A stretch of DNA of 56,366 nucleotides from an uncultured bacterium (lineage in GTDB: Bacteria; Bacillota; Clostridia; Lachnospirales; Lachnospiraceae), in the NCBI GenBank assembly GCA_905215625.1, contig CAJMQQ010000012.1:1-56366 (forward strand), read 5' to 3'. The translations under genes and the position numbers were made by a program. Positions 31,764-41,920 of the stretch are shown piece after piece. The notes beneath the pieces are model-generated. The model was not told the DNA's origin. It searched no databases and was given only the letters and a program-made list of their open reading frames with translations. The number at the start of each line of letters is the position of its first letter. Within the stretch, counting starts at the first letter, position 1.

Positions 31764-31800
31764 AAGCTTTTGTCTGGTTTAGCTCAAAGGAGTTTTTAGT

Positions 31801-32691
31801 ATGAAAAAACGGCAGAATTCAATCAGCTACTGGATTATGGTTATGCCTGCGCTGGTATGGCTGGTTTTGGTAAATATTGTCCCAATGGGCGGAGTTGTAA
31901 TGGCTTTCCAGGATTTTAATCCTGGAAAGGGACTCTTAGGTTCTCCATGGGTGGGCCTGGAAAATTTTAAATATATGCTGCAGCTGAAAGATGTACAGAC
32001 GATTTTAATCAATACATTTACGATTGCATTGTTTAAAATTATTGGAAATCTGGTAGTGCCGGTTGTATTTGCACTTTTACTGAATGAAATCAGCCATGCT
32101 ATGTTTAAAAAGGTTTCCCAGACATTGGTATACATCCCCCACTTTTTATCATGGGTTGCATTAAGCGGAATGCTGATTGAAATATTTGGACACAGCGGAC
32201 CAATAAACTCTATTTTAACAAGCTTAGGATTTGACCGGTTATCCTTTTTTCAGAATGGAGAACTGTTCAGAGGGCTGGTAATTGGCAGCGATATATGGAA
32301 AGAGTTCGGATTTAAGACGGTAATCTATCTTGCAGCTCTTACAGGGGTGAGTCCCAGCCTTTACGAAGCAGCAGCGATTGATGGAGCAAACAGATGGCAG
32401 AGAATGCTTCATATTACGCTTCCAAGTATTAAGGGAACCATTGTTCTGATGATGGTACTCTCACTGGGAAATGTTCTGAATGCAGGGTTTGATCAGATTT
32501 ATAATTTATATAATCCGGCTGTGTATTCGACGGCAGATATTATTGACACCTGGGTATATCGTGCTGGACTTGTAGACATGCAGTTTTCGCTTGCTTCTGC
32601 AGTAGGACTTTTGAAATCAGTAGTAGGATTTACTGCAATTTCCGTTTCCTATCTGATTGCAAATAAAGTAGCAGATTACAAGATATTCTAA
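31801..32691 (+). CDS. ABC transporter permease, LplB/YteP-type
   Basis: A 296-residue inner-membrane permease with six predicted segments and the EAA loop E-A-A-A-I-D-G-A-N-R-W-Q-R (about 190-202) that docks the ATPase. It pairs with the following permease to form the import channel fed by the lipoprotein at 30054. Confidence 0.9.
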   Translation: MKKRQNSISYWIMVMPALVWLVLVNIVPMGGVVMAFQDFNPGKGLLGSPWVGLENFKYMLQLKDVQTILINTFTIALFKIIGNLVVPVVFALLLNEISHAMFKKVSQTLVYIPHFLSWVALSGMLIEIFGHSGPINSILTSLGFDRLSFFQNGELFRGLVIGSDIWKEFGFKTVIYLAALTGVSPSLYEAAAIDGANRWQRMLHITLPSIKGTIVLMMVLSLGNVLNAGFDQIYNLYNPAVYSTADIIDTWVYRAGLVDMQFSLASAVGLLKSVVGFTAISVSYLIANKVADYKIF

Positions 32692-32701
32692 GGAGATTAT
32701 C

Positions 32702-33586
32702 ATGATAGAAAGAAAAACATTATCTTCAAAAATATGTTATATAGCAATTATTGCAGTTATTTCACTGTTTTCTCTTTCTTGTCTGCTGCCATTGATATAT
32801 ACACTGGCATTGTCGTTGAGCAGTAAAGAGGCAGTGGCTGCAGGCCAGGTGAGATTTTGGCCGGTAGGTTTTACACTGGTTAACTACAAGGAAATCGTTA
32901 AGGATATCCAGTTTTTCCGTTCCTTTTTAACATCCATTATACGTGTAGTTTTGGCAACGGTAATCGCTTTAGGAGTCATGATTCCGGCAGCGTATGCCCT
33001 TGCAAAGTCTAAAAAGGAGTTTGCTCCCCGTAATGTAATCATGTGGATTTGTGTTTTTTGCATGATGTTTTCAGGAGGACTGATTCCGTGGTATATGACC
33101 ATGAAAAACTACGGTCTGATAAATAGTGTATTTGGCCTTGCAGTTTGCGGCGGACTTCCTATTTACAATATGATTTTGATGATTAACTTTTTTGAATCAA
33201 TTCCAAAAGAATTAGAGGAAGCGGCTATCGTAGACGGGGCAGGTCCATGGAGGATTCTGGGATATATTGTACTCCCTATTTCAAAACCTATTTTGGCAAC
33301 GATCGCGTTGTTTACTATAGTGGGTCATTGGAATGAATTTTTCCAGGGTTATGTATTGTCTACAAAAATTGATTATTATCCTTTGCAGTCTTATATCAAA
33401 CAAATGGTAGTGGCAATTGATTACAGTACCATTACAGAGGATCAGCTGGCCAATCTGGCAAATATTTCAAATACAGCCTTAAACTCTGCGAAGATATTTG
33501 TATCAATGCTGCCTATTTTAGCAATTTACCCATTCCTGCAAAAATATTTTGTTACGGGAATCATGCTGGGTGGAGTGAAAGAGTAG
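32702..33586 (+). CDS. ABC transporter permease, LplC/YtcP-type
   Basis: A 294-residue permease with six segments and the EAA loop E-E-A-A-I-V-D-G-A-G-P-W-R (about 178-190), ending in the usual K-Y-F-V-x-G-x-M-x-G-x-V-K-E. It starts 10 nt after its partner. Together with the SBP it resembles the rhamnogalacturonan importer YtcQ-YteP-YtcP in layout. Confidence 0.9.
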   Translation: MIERKTLSSKICYIAIIAVISLFSLSCLLPLIYTLALSLSSKEAVAAGQVRFWPVGFTLVNYKEIVKDIQFFRSFLTSIIRVVLATVIALGVMIPAAYALAKSKKEFAPRNVIMWICVFCMMFSGGLIPWYMTMKNYGLINSVFGLAVCGGLPIYNMILMINFFESIPKELEEAAIVDGAGPWRILGYIVLPISKPILATIALFTIVGHWNEFFQGYVLSTKIDYYPLQSYIKQMVVAIDYSTITEDQLANLANISNTALNSAKIFVSMLPILAIYPFLQKYFVTGIMLGGVKE

Positions 33587-33597
33587 AAAGGAGAAGT

Positions 33598-35628
33598 ATG
33601 GAAAACTTTTTAATGGTTGGAAATCTTCGCATCTTAGGAGAGACAGGAACGCGTCCTGTCTCTTATGCGATAAAAAGACTTTATCGGGATGTGAAGAAGG
33701 CATTAACCTCAGATGGAGAAAAGGAAAGCAGGATTTATTTTGACTGTAATAGCTGTCTGGAGGAAGAAGCCTGGGAAATCCAGGTAAAGGAAAATGAAAT
33801 CCAGGTACATACCTCATCAGAACTGGGAGTCATTTATGCATTTCATTATATTAGCCGTCAGTTTTTGCACATTCAGCCTTTTTGGTTCTGGCTGGATCAA
33901 AAAATAGAAAAGAAAAAGCAGGTTTTAATTCCGGTAGGAATTTATCGCTCCGAACCGTTTGCGGTTAAGTATAGAGGGTGGTTTCTGAATGACGAGACAT
34001 TTTTGGGAAGATGGAATCCCGATGATGATGAAGCATATGCGTGGGAAATGGCGTTTGAGGCACTGCTTCGCTGCGGAGGAAATCTGGTGATACCAGGAGA
34101 TCTCCACAATTTTGACCGATATGCCGGATTAGCCTCGGATATGGGATTAAAAATTACCCATCACCATATGGAGCCATTAGGAGCAGAGATGTTTTCTTCG
34201 GTATATCCCGATTTACAGCCGTCTTATCAAAAGTACAGTGCATTATATGAAAAATTATGGCAGAAAGCGATTGATGAGAGAAAAGAACAGAAAGCAGTAT
34301 GGGCGATTGGCTTCCGGGGACAAGGAGACTGCCCTTATTGGGAAAGCGATAAGGACAGTGCGGAAAAGAGTCTGAAGGAAAAAGGGGAATTTCTGAGCAG
34401 CGTATTGAAACGGCAGTACGATATGGTAAAACACACAATTCCGGATGCAGAGATCTGTACGAATTTGTATGGAGAAATGATGGAACTGTACCGGGAGGGA
34501 GTATTGGAACTGCCAGAAGATGTAATAAAAATCTGGGCAGATAATGGATATGGAAAAATGGTCACTCGAAGGCGGGGAAATCATAATCCGAGAACAAAGG
34601 CTCTTCCAGTGAATCCGGAAGAAAGTAAGGGAAGGCATGGTCTGTATTATCATATTTCTTTTTATGATCTGCAGGCTGCCAGTCATACTACGATGCCTCC
34701 GCTTCAGCCAGAGTATTATCAGAAAGAGTTGTCCGAAGCTTACGGCATAGGCCTGACAGATTATTGGCTGATTAATTCCTCAAATATCCGTCCCCATGCC
34801 CCGCTATTGGCCCTGGCTGCACAATTATGGCAGAATCCAGAACAGTCAGTTGAAAATTTTTATGAAGAATTTGTGGAACAGTATTACGTAAAAAACAGAG
34901 AAGCTGTCACAGCTTTGTATAAACAGTATGCAGAATTGCCTATCCATTTTGGAGAAAATGAGGATGAGGTAGCAGGAGAACAGTTTTATACTCACAGTGT
35001 TAAAACGTTAACTCATCAATGGCTTATGAATGAGGAAGAGGGGGCGAAGTATTTTCAATGGGCTAAGCCATCACATACCTTAGATGAACAGATTTGCTGG
35101 CTGTCAGAGAAGGTAGAGGGAAAAACCGAACAATATCAGAATTATGTAAGAAATTGTGAAGCAGCTTCTGAAGAAATAGATGGAACGTTAACTTTGCAGG
35201 CGAAGCTGCATTATCTGGGATGCCTGGGGACGCTGCATTTTTGCCGGGCCTGGGAGAAGAGAAAAGAGAATCATGGATTATCTGCATTTTATGAGTGCGG
35301 CCTTGCAGCAGAAGCTTTTTCAGAAGCTCATAAGGAACTGAGAGAATCGGAAAAAGGAATCTGGAAGGGATTTTATCAATACGAATGTTTTGCAGATTAT
35401 AAGTTTACAGCACACTTGTTGCGGCGGCTTATGGGCAAGATTCGGGACCTGGGAGAGGGGCCGGAATACTACCGGTGGCAGCAGTGGCTTCAAAATCAAG
35501 AAACAGGAAAAGGGGAGATTATTGCAAATCTGGAAAACCATATGACAGAATCGGAATTTTTCCGGCGCTTAAAACAACTAAAAAAAGAGCAGGAAAAAGA
35601 TGATTTAATTGTGTGGAACCGAGTATAA
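33598..35628 (+). CDS. Glycoside hydrolase family 115-like alpha-glucuronidase
   Basis: GH115 enzymes remove (4-O-methyl-)glucuronic acid from xylan or arabinogalactan. The 676-residue product has the Y-R-G-W-F-L-N-D-E motif near residue 124, the central W-A-I-G-F-R-G-Q-G-D-x-P-Y-W near 240 and a H-x-x-Y-H-I-S-F-Y-D region near 345, typical for the family. It lacks a signal peptide, so it acts on imported oligosaccharides. It is shorter than many GH115 proteins (over 800), lacking most of the C-terminal domains. Confidence 0.8.
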   Translation: MENFLMVGNLRILGETGTRPVSYAIKRLYRDVKKALTSDGEKESRIYFDCNSCLEEEAWEIQVKENEIQVHTSSELGVIYAFHYISRQFLHIQPFWFWLDQKIEKKKQVLIPVGIYRSEPFAVKYRGWFLNDETFLGRWNPDDDEAYAWEMAFEALLRCGGNLVIPGDLHNFDRYAGLASDMGLKITHHHMEPLGAEMFSSVYPDLQPSYQKYSALYEKLWQKAIDERKEQKAVWAIGFRGQGDCPYWESDKDSAEKSLKEKGEFLSSVLKRQYDMVKHTIPDAEICTNLYGEMMELYREGVLELPEDVIKIWADNGYGKMVTRRRGNHNPRTKALPVNPEESKGRHGLYYHISFYDLQAASHTTMPPLQPEYYQKELSEAYGIGLTDYWLINSSNIRPHAPLLALAAQLWQNPEQSVENFYEEFVEQYYVKNREAVTALYKQYAELPIHFGENEDEVAGEQFYTHSVKTLTHQWLMNEEEGAKYFQWAKPSHTLDEQICWLSEKVEGKTEQYQNYVRNCEAASEEIDGTLTLQAKLHYLGCLGTLHFCRAWEKRKENHGLSAFYECGLAAEAFSEAHKELRESEKGIWKGFYQYECFADYKFTAHLLRRLMGKIRDLGEGPEYYRWQQWLQNQETGKGEIIANLENHMTESEFFRRLKQLKKEQEKDDLIVWNRV

Positions 35629-35701
35629 TGTTGAATTATCAATTTGAATATGCTTAAATAAAAGAAAATACTGATATGCTGACAGGGAGGAAGGAAAACT
35701 G

Positions 35702-37483
35702 ATGGGAAAAACGAGCAGAATACAGAAGATCTCTTTACGGGTACGGATTTTGGCGCTGTTTGTTATGACAATTCTGACTTCTTTTGTCAGCATATTTGTA
35801 ATCTCAACTCAGATTATTAATAAAGTCACAAGGACGAGGATTGAAACTGCTTATGAAAATAATGTAGCGACACTAACAGAGACGATTGAAAATATTTTGG
35901 ACAGCATGAAGCTTCTTTCCCAACAAATTGGCTTTGGCATTAATATTGCAGAAGATATTACGGAATTAAACGCGTTAAAGACAGAACAGTTTCGGAAAAT
36001 ACAGTTAAATCAAAGTATTATGGGAAAATTGAGACAACTGACATTTGCCAATGTGAATGTAGGGCTGGTTTTTTTTGAATATGGAGGAGAAGTAGCTGTC
36101 AGCAATTTTAACATTAACAAAGGCTTGAAACTGGATGATAAAGATTATCTGTGCAGAGCGAATGAATTGTACTTTTATGGGCCAAAAGAAAGCCTGGCAG
36201 GTTATAACAGCGGAGATGTACTCTGTCTAATCCGCAAGATTGATAAGCTGACACCGGAATCAGAAGATATTTATGTTGGAATTGAAACAAACTATGATAC
36301 ATTGGAAAAATTGTTTTCGCCAAAACATGGCGAGAGGATGTTGGCGTTTGTAAATGACAGGGGAGAAATATGCTGGTCGAATGTGCCGGAGTTGTGTCCG
36401 AAAGGGGTAATTTTTTCAGAATGTGTGAAAGATGAAAAAACGCTGGGCAGATACCGTTATTTCTTAAAACAGTCAGAAATGGGATTTTCCGTTGTGGAGT
36501 TCGTAGATATGGAACTGGAAAGAGAAAACTATGCAGGTGAATATTATCCGGTTTTCCTTTCTTTGTTTTTGTTTGTTGGTACAGTAATGTTTCTGGCCTT
36601 GGCAGTATGGAAAAGTATTTATTCTCCGCTGCGTCTTTTTGATGAGGAACTTACCCATCTTCTGGATAAGAAAAGGCCGTATGGGGAAGAGCACGTTATT
36701 ACAACCGGAATGCAGGAGTATGACAGTCTTTTAAATCGGATAGAAGAAATGAGAAATCAGATTCAGGAGATGGTTCGGGATATTGTATACAGGGAAGAAG
36801 AGAGAAGCCGTATGAAGTTAGAACATCTTCGTTATCAAATTAATCCTCATTTTTTGATGAATACATTAAATACCATTCACTGGATGGCAATCATGAATGG
36901 ACAGCAGGATATTGATAAGGCAGTACAGGCTTTGAACCGTCTGTTGTTTTATAACCTGGATAAAGATGGATACCATACAAATATTGAACGAGAACTTTCT
37001 GCTATGGGCGAATATCTCCTGCTGCAAAAAGTTAGGCTTTGCGATCTTACTTATACAATCCGAAAAGAACCAGAGCATAAGGAGTTTGACTATCCGATTC
37101 CTAAATTTATTTTGCAGCCGATTATTGAAAATGCAATTATCCATGGTTATCGGGATGATATGCATATTGAAGTAACGGTTCGTGACAGCAAAGATATGGT
37201 GGAAATCAGTATTTCGGATGATGGTCTGGGGATTAGTGAGGATCAGCTGAAACGGATTCGGGAATATGCAGACAATCATGCCAGACGTGCAGCGAATGAG
37301 GAAGAATATGTTGTGGGAATTGGATTGGAGTATGTTATTCAATCATTAGAGTCATTTTACCGGAAAGTAGGAAAACAGGGTACATTTGAAATTAATAATC
37401 GAACACCTGTGGGAACTATAGTGAAAATATGCGTGCCAAAGATTCAGAAGGAGAGCGGAAATGCTGAAGGTATTGGTTGTTGA
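35702..37483 (+). CDS. Sensor histidine kinase (YesM-type)
   Basis: A 593-residue membrane kinase that senses an outside signal, probably a sugar. It has TM1 at about 15-38, an extracellular domain to about 275, TM2 near 280-303, a HAMP-like linker, the His_kinase box with His383 in I-N-P-H-F-L-M-N-T-L-N, and an HATPase domain with D-D-G-L-G-I-S. It overlaps the next gene, its response regulator, by 23 nt. Confidence 0.9.
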   Translation: MGKTSRIQKISLRVRILALFVMTILTSFVSIFVISTQIINKVTRTRIETAYENNVATLTETIENILDSMKLLSQQIGFGINIAEDITELNALKTEQFRKIQLNQSIMGKLRQLTFANVNVGLVFFEYGGEVAVSNFNINKGLKLDDKDYLCRANELYFYGPKESLAGYNSGDVLCLIRKIDKLTPESEDIYVGIETNYDTLEKLFSPKHGERMLAFVNDRGEICWSNVPELCPKGVIFSECVKDEKTLGRYRYFLKQSEMGFSVVEFVDMELERENYAGEYYPVFLSLFLFVGTVMFLALAVWKSIYSPLRLFDEELTHLLDKKRPYGEEHVITTGMQEYDSLLNRIEEMRNQIQEMVRDIVYREEERSRMKLEHLRYQINPHFLMNTLNTIHWMAIMNGQQDIDKAVQALNRLLFYNLDKDGYHTNIERELSAMGEYLLLQKVRLCDLTYTIRKEPEHKEFDYPIPKFILQPIIENAIIHGYRDDMHIEVTVRDSKDMVEISISDDGLGISEDQLKRIREYADNHARRAANEEEYVVGIGLEYVIQSLESFYRKVGKQGTFEINNRTPVGTIVKICVPKIQKESGNAEGIGC

Positions 37484-38837
37484 TGATGATAAACTGACGA
37501 GAAAAGGACTAATTGCTTCAATGCCATGGGATAAATATGAGATGAAGGTAGTAGGCGAAGCGTCTAATGGTATAGCAGCGCTGGAATTTTTATCTGAAAA
37601 TCCGGTGGATTTGGTTCTTAGCGATTTGGAAATGCCCCTTATGTCCGGACTGGAGTTTATCCAGAAAGCACAGACCGAGTATCCCCATTTATACTTTGCC
37701 GTGCTGACGGTACACAGTGATTTTAGTTACATCCAGCAGGCGCTTAGACTGGGGGCAATTGATTATATTGCAAAAGTCCAGTTTGATCAGGAAAATTTTG
37801 ATTCTATCCTAAATCGGCTGTCTCAACGGATTAAGAAGGAACTTGGGAGTAATGCAAGTCCATCTGTTAAAAGAAATAATATAGAAAATGACAAAATTTT
37901 TTGTTTGATTGAGGAATTTTCGGAGGAAGAAGACAGCGGAGAGAGATTTTTGATCTTAAATGAAATTCGAAAAAAAGAGGGTTTTCGAGAGGTGATATCC
38001 GGTATCTGGATTTGGAATTACCAGGATGAGGACTATACTTATCCGAAAAATTACTCAGGATGCTGCTTTATGGAGATACATGGAGTAAAAGGGATAAGTT
38101 ACGAAGAGATAGACAGGGTTTTGATAAAATACAAAAGAGAAAAGTTTTTTTGGGAATATACTGGAAAAAAGGAACTTCAGAAAAGGGAATATCAGGACAT
38201 ACAGAAAAAAGAAGAACCCATTGATGAAGAGACTTTTCAGGAATTAAAAAAACGCTGGCTGTCATTTCAATGGATTACAGAAGAAAGTTTATTTGAAAAA
38301 ATCTGCTTTGATTTAAAGAAGAGCAATATAACAGTTGCAAAGCTGTATCACATTATGCTTGCCATGGAAAATGCATGGAATCAGAATTATGGGATGGTAG
38401 CAGAAGAGCGGTATGAACTTCCTTCGGAATTTCATTCCTGGCAGGAAATTGAGCATTGGCTGGAAGAGTTGTATCACAAAACGGCTGGCATCTTTTCAAA
38501 TACCCAGTATTCCAATGAGGTGGTTCAAGCTGTTATGAAAGCAAAACAGTATGTGGATGACCATTTTGACGAACATCTGGTAAGCAGTGATCTTGCTGCA
38601 CAGTTCAATCTTAGCAGAAGTTATTTCAGCATCTGTTTTGGAAAGATTGTAGGAATTCCATTTAATGAATATCTGCGCAATGTACGGCTTGACAAAGCAA
38701 AAGAATACCTTTGGAAAACTTCAAAGAGTATTAGTGAAGTAGCCAATATAGTAGGGTATGAGGACGAGAAATATTTTAGTAAAGTTTTCAAAAAAATAGT
38801 AGGAATCAGTCCTGTGGAATACCGGAAGCAAAAGTGA
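37461..38837 (+). CDS. Response regulator with AraC-type DNA-binding domain (YesN-type)
   Basis: A 458-residue protein: receiver domain (1-120) with phospho-accepting Asp55 in L-S-D-L-E-M-P, a middle region of unknown role (120-350), and a double HTH AraC domain (about 355-458) with F-N-L-S-R-S-Y-F-S and V-A-N-I-V-G-Y-E-D-E-K-Y-F-S-K-V-F-K. It should activate this locus, the usual role of such pairs beside LplABC-type transporters. Confidence 0.9.
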   Translation: MLKVLVVDDDKLTRKGLIASMPWDKYEMKVVGEASNGIAALEFLSENPVDLVLSDLEMPLMSGLEFIQKAQTEYPHLYFAVLTVHSDFSYIQQALRLGAIDYIAKVQFDQENFDSILNRLSQRIKKELGSNASPSVKRNNIENDKIFCLIEEFSEEEDSGERFLILNEIRKKEGFREVISGIWIWNYQDEDYTYPKNYSGCCFMEIHGVKGISYEEIDRVLIKYKREKFFWEYTGKKELQKREYQDIQKKEEPIDEETFQELKKRWLSFQWITEESLFEKICFDLKKSNITVAKLYHIMLAMENAWNQNYGMVAEERYELPSEFHSWQEIEHWLEELYHKTAGIFSNTQYSNEVVQAVMKAKQYVDDHFDEHLVSSDLAAQFNLSRSYFSICFGKIVGIPFNEYLRNVRLDKAKEYLWKTSKSISEVANIVGYEDEKYFSKVFKKIVGISPVEYRKQK

Positions 38838-38851
38838 ATAGAGGAGAAGCA

Positions 38852-40867
38852 ATGAATAAGAAAATCTTATATGGTGGGGATTACAATCCGGAACAGTGGC
38901 TTCATATGCCTGAAATTTTAGAAAAAGATATCGAGTATATGAAAGAAGCCGGAATTAATACGGTAACAATGGGAATGTTTTCATGGGCAGCATTAGAGCC
39001 AGAAGAAGGAAAATATGAATTTGGATGGTTGACAGAACGGATAGATCGGCTGTATCAGGAGGGGATTTTCACAATTTTAGGAACGCCATCTGGAGCAAGG
39101 CCAAAATGGCTGGCAGATAAATATCCGGAAGTGCTTCGGGTAAGAGAGGATCGTACAAGACATATTTTTGGAGAGAGGCATAACCATTGCTATACATCGC
39201 CGGTTTATCGGGAAAAAGTTAAAAACATAGACAAGGCTCTGGCAGAATGTTTGAAAGACCATCCGGGAGTCATTTTATGGCATCTATCGAATGAGTATGG
39301 GGGAGAATGTCACTGTCCATTATGTCAGAAAGCATTTCGTTTATGGCTGAAAGAACGGTATCGGGATATAGATGAACTAAACAGAAGATGGAATACGGCG
39401 TTTTGGAGTCATACCTACCAGTCATTTGAACAGATTGAAAGTCCTTCTTCTATTGGAGAGACTGGACTTCATGGCCTGGTGCTGGACTGGAAACGTTTTG
39501 TAACGGCGCAGACCGCAGATTTTGCTCAAATGGAGGCAGAAGCAATTCGCAGTGCTGGAGCAAAACAACCGGTTACGACCAATCTTATGTATGATTATCA
39601 GGGCTTAAATTATGACAAGCTGGCAGAGAAAATTGATGTGATTTCCTGGGATACTTATCCGGTATGGCATAAAAAAGAAGATATTGTAACGGCCAGAGAT
39701 AATGGGATGCAGCATGATTATATGAGGTGTTTAAAAAAGAAGCCATTTCTTCTGATGGAGTCCTGTCCTTCTGCTACGAATTGGCAGAGTGTCAGCAAAT
39801 TAAAGAAACCAGGTATGCTTACGGCAGCGTCAATTCAGGCGCTGGCTCATGGATCAGAAAGTGTCATGTTTTTTCAGATACGGCAGAGCAGGGGGGCTTC
39901 AGAAAAATTCCATGGTGCAGTGATTGATCATTATGGCGGCAATGATACCAGAGTGTTCAAGGAAGTAAAAGAGTTGGGTAAATCATTACAAAAACTGGGA
40001 GAAATTGTTGGGACGAATGTGAAATCAGAAATCGCCTGTATTTATGATGTTGAAAATCGCTGGGCGCTGGAAAATGCGCAGGGTCCTAGGAATGAGGGAA
40101 TGCATTACCATGAAATTGTGATGAAATCTTATAATTCTTTAAAAAAACAGGGGTTGAATATTGATGTGATCAGTCAGGAACATTCCTTGGATGGATACCG
40201 TCTGGTAGTAGCCCCCATGCTCTATATGCTGAGAGATAATATGCAGAGTCGTTTGCGTTTATTTGTAGAAAAGGGCGGATGTGTCGTTTTGACAGGATGG
40301 TCCGGGATTGTAGACGAAAATGATTTATGTTATTTAGGTGGAACTCCAGGCGGATTAACGGATGTTTTTGGAGTGAGACGGACAGAAACCGACGGACTTT
40401 ATGAATGGGAAAATAATTGTCTTGTGCCGGATAAAAAGTCGGGATTTACAAAATCACACGAGTGCAGGTATCTTTGCGATTTGCTAAAAGAAGAGGATGG
40501 GGCGCAGGTGCTGTATCGTTATGGAAAGGACTTTTATCAGGATACACCGGCTGTAGTAAAGAATATTTATGGAGACGGGATGACTTATTATATAGCGGCA
40601 GACGCAGAAGAAAGCTTTTTTGAAGAATTTTATGGAAATTTAAGAGAGGAGTTAAAACTTTCGGCAGTGGTATCTGGATGTTTGCCGCAAGGGGTAGAAG
40701 TCTGCTCCAGGGAATCAGAGAATGCAGCGTATATATTTGTGCAGAATTTTAAGGAAGAACCGACAGATATAAGCGGGATGGAACTGGAGGGAGAACTGCT
40801 GTATGGCTGCTTAAAGGATGGCTGGCTGGAAGGGTATGGAAGTTTAATTTTAAAAAAGCAGAGATAA
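38852..40867 (+). CDS. Glycoside hydrolase family 42 beta-galactosidase
   Basis: This releases terminal galactose from beta-linked oligosaccharides in the cytoplasm. I choose ATG 38852, after AGAGGAG, over GTG 38834 that overlaps the regulator stop. The 671-residue protein opens with G-G-D-Y-N-P-E-Q-W, has the acid/base Glu148 in W-H-L-S-N-E-Y-G-G, a zinc-type C-H-C-x-x-C cluster (153-158) and the nucleophile Glu303 in L-L-M-E-S. These match GH42. Confidence 0.95.
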   Translation: MNKKILYGGDYNPEQWLHMPEILEKDIEYMKEAGINTVTMGMFSWAALEPEEGKYEFGWLTERIDRLYQEGIFTILGTPSGARPKWLADKYPEVLRVREDRTRHIFGERHNHCYTSPVYREKVKNIDKALAECLKDHPGVILWHLSNEYGGECHCPLCQKAFRLWLKERYRDIDELNRRWNTAFWSHTYQSFEQIESPSSIGETGLHGLVLDWKRFVTAQTADFAQMEAEAIRSAGAKQPVTTNLMYDYQGLNYDKLAEKIDVISWDTYPVWHKKEDIVTARDNGMQHDYMRCLKKKPFLLMESCPSATNWQSVSKLKKPGMLTAASIQALAHGSESVMFFQIRQSRGASEKFHGAVIDHYGGNDTRVFKEVKELGKSLQKLGEIVGTNVKSEIACIYDVENRWALENAQGPRNEGMHYHEIVMKSYNSLKKQGLNIDVISQEHSLDGYRLVVAPMLYMLRDNMQSRLRLFVEKGGCVVLTGWSGIVDENDLCYLGGTPGGLTDVFGVRRTETDGLYEWENNCLVPDKKSGFTKSHECRYLCDLLKEEDGAQVLYRYGKDFYQDTPAVVKNIYGDGMTYYIAADAEESFFEEFYGNLREELKLSAVVSGCLPQGVEVCSRESENAAYIFVQNFKEEPTDISGMELEGELLYGCLKDGWLEGYGSLILKKQR

Positions 40868-40869
40868 GG

Positions 40870-41898
40870 ATGAAACAGAGTATGGAAGAACAAACTTATA
40901 AAGAAAATTTATTAAATCAGATAGACCGGATCGTCAAACGGACTATGCAAATGGATTTGCCTTGGGAATGGCCTTGTGGTGTAGCTTATTATGGCATTGC
41001 AAAAGCATACGAAAAGACAAAAAAGGATGACTATATTAAGTTTTTAAAAGACCGAATTGCCGAATTTCAAACACTGGGTATTCCAAAACCATGGACAGTA
41101 AATGCGTGTGCAATGGGGCATTGCCTGATTACACTATATGAAGCGACAGGTGATGCTGTTTACTACGACTTAATTAAAAGTAAAGTGGAATATCTCAGAA
41201 CAGAAGCGCTTCGTTTTGGGGAATATGTACTCCAGCATACGGTTTCTTCTAAAAATGATTTCCCGGAACAATGCTGGGCAGATACGCTGTTTATGGCAGC
41301 CTACTTTATGCTTCGTGCAGGCGTTATGGAAAAGGATGAAGAATTAATTAATGACGCACTAAATCAATATTGCTGGCATATTCGTTATTTGCAAAATAAA
41401 GATACCGGACTTTGGTATCACGGATATAATCATCTCTCAGATGATCATATGTCCGGCGTTTACTGGGGGAGAGCAAATGCGTGGGCGGCATATACGATGG
41501 CATGCGTTGGAAGAGTACTTCCGGAGGCGTATCTTTATCCGCAGTATATGGATATTTCGGGTTCTTTAGATGAGCAAATGACAGCGTTGAAAAACCTGCA
41601 GACAGAAAATGGATTGTGGAGAACGATTTTAGATGATTCGGAATCTTACGAGGAAGTTTCTGCTTCTTGTGGAATTGCGGCAGCCATGGCAATTAAGGGA
41701 AATCCATTTCATCGAAAATATATAGAAAAAGCGGCCGATGGGGTTCTGAATCAGATAAGTGCTTCGGGAAAAGTCCTGAATGTGTCTGCTGGGACTGCAG
41801 TAATGAGAGACAGAGAGGGATACCGCAGTATTTCAAAGGAATGGATTCAGGGATGGGGCCAGGGACTGGCATTGGCTTTTTTGGTCGAATTACTGTAA
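40870..41898 (+). CDS. Glycoside hydrolase family 105 unsaturated uronyl hydrolase
   Basis: GH105 enzymes remove the unsaturated uronic acid left by polysaccharide lyases. The 342-residue all-helical protein starts 2 nt after GH42 and has W-A-D-T-L-F-M-A near residue 137, Y-H-G-Y-N near 180, W-G-R-A-N-A-W near 200 and the terminal G-W-G-Q-G segment, as in YteR/YesR. Substrate could be rhamnogalacturonan or lyase-treated arabinogalactan. Confidence 0.9.
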   Translation: MKQSMEEQTYKENLLNQIDRIVKRTMQMDLPWEWPCGVAYYGIAKAYEKTKKDDYIKFLKDRIAEFQTLGIPKPWTVNACAMGHCLITLYEATGDAVYYDLIKSKVEYLRTEALRFGEYVLQHTVSSKNDFPEQCWADTLFMAAYFMLRAGVMEKDEELINDALNQYCWHIRYLQNKDTGLWYHGYNHLSDDHMSGVYWGRANAWAAYTMACVGRVLPEAYLYPQYMDISGSLDEQMTALKNLQTENGLWRTILDDSESYEEVSASCGIAAAMAIKGNPFHRKYIEKAADGVLNQISASGKVLNVSAGTAVMRDREGYRSISKEWIQGWGQGLALAFLVELL

Positions 41899-41920
41899 AT
41901 TTTTATTATGGGGGAGACAG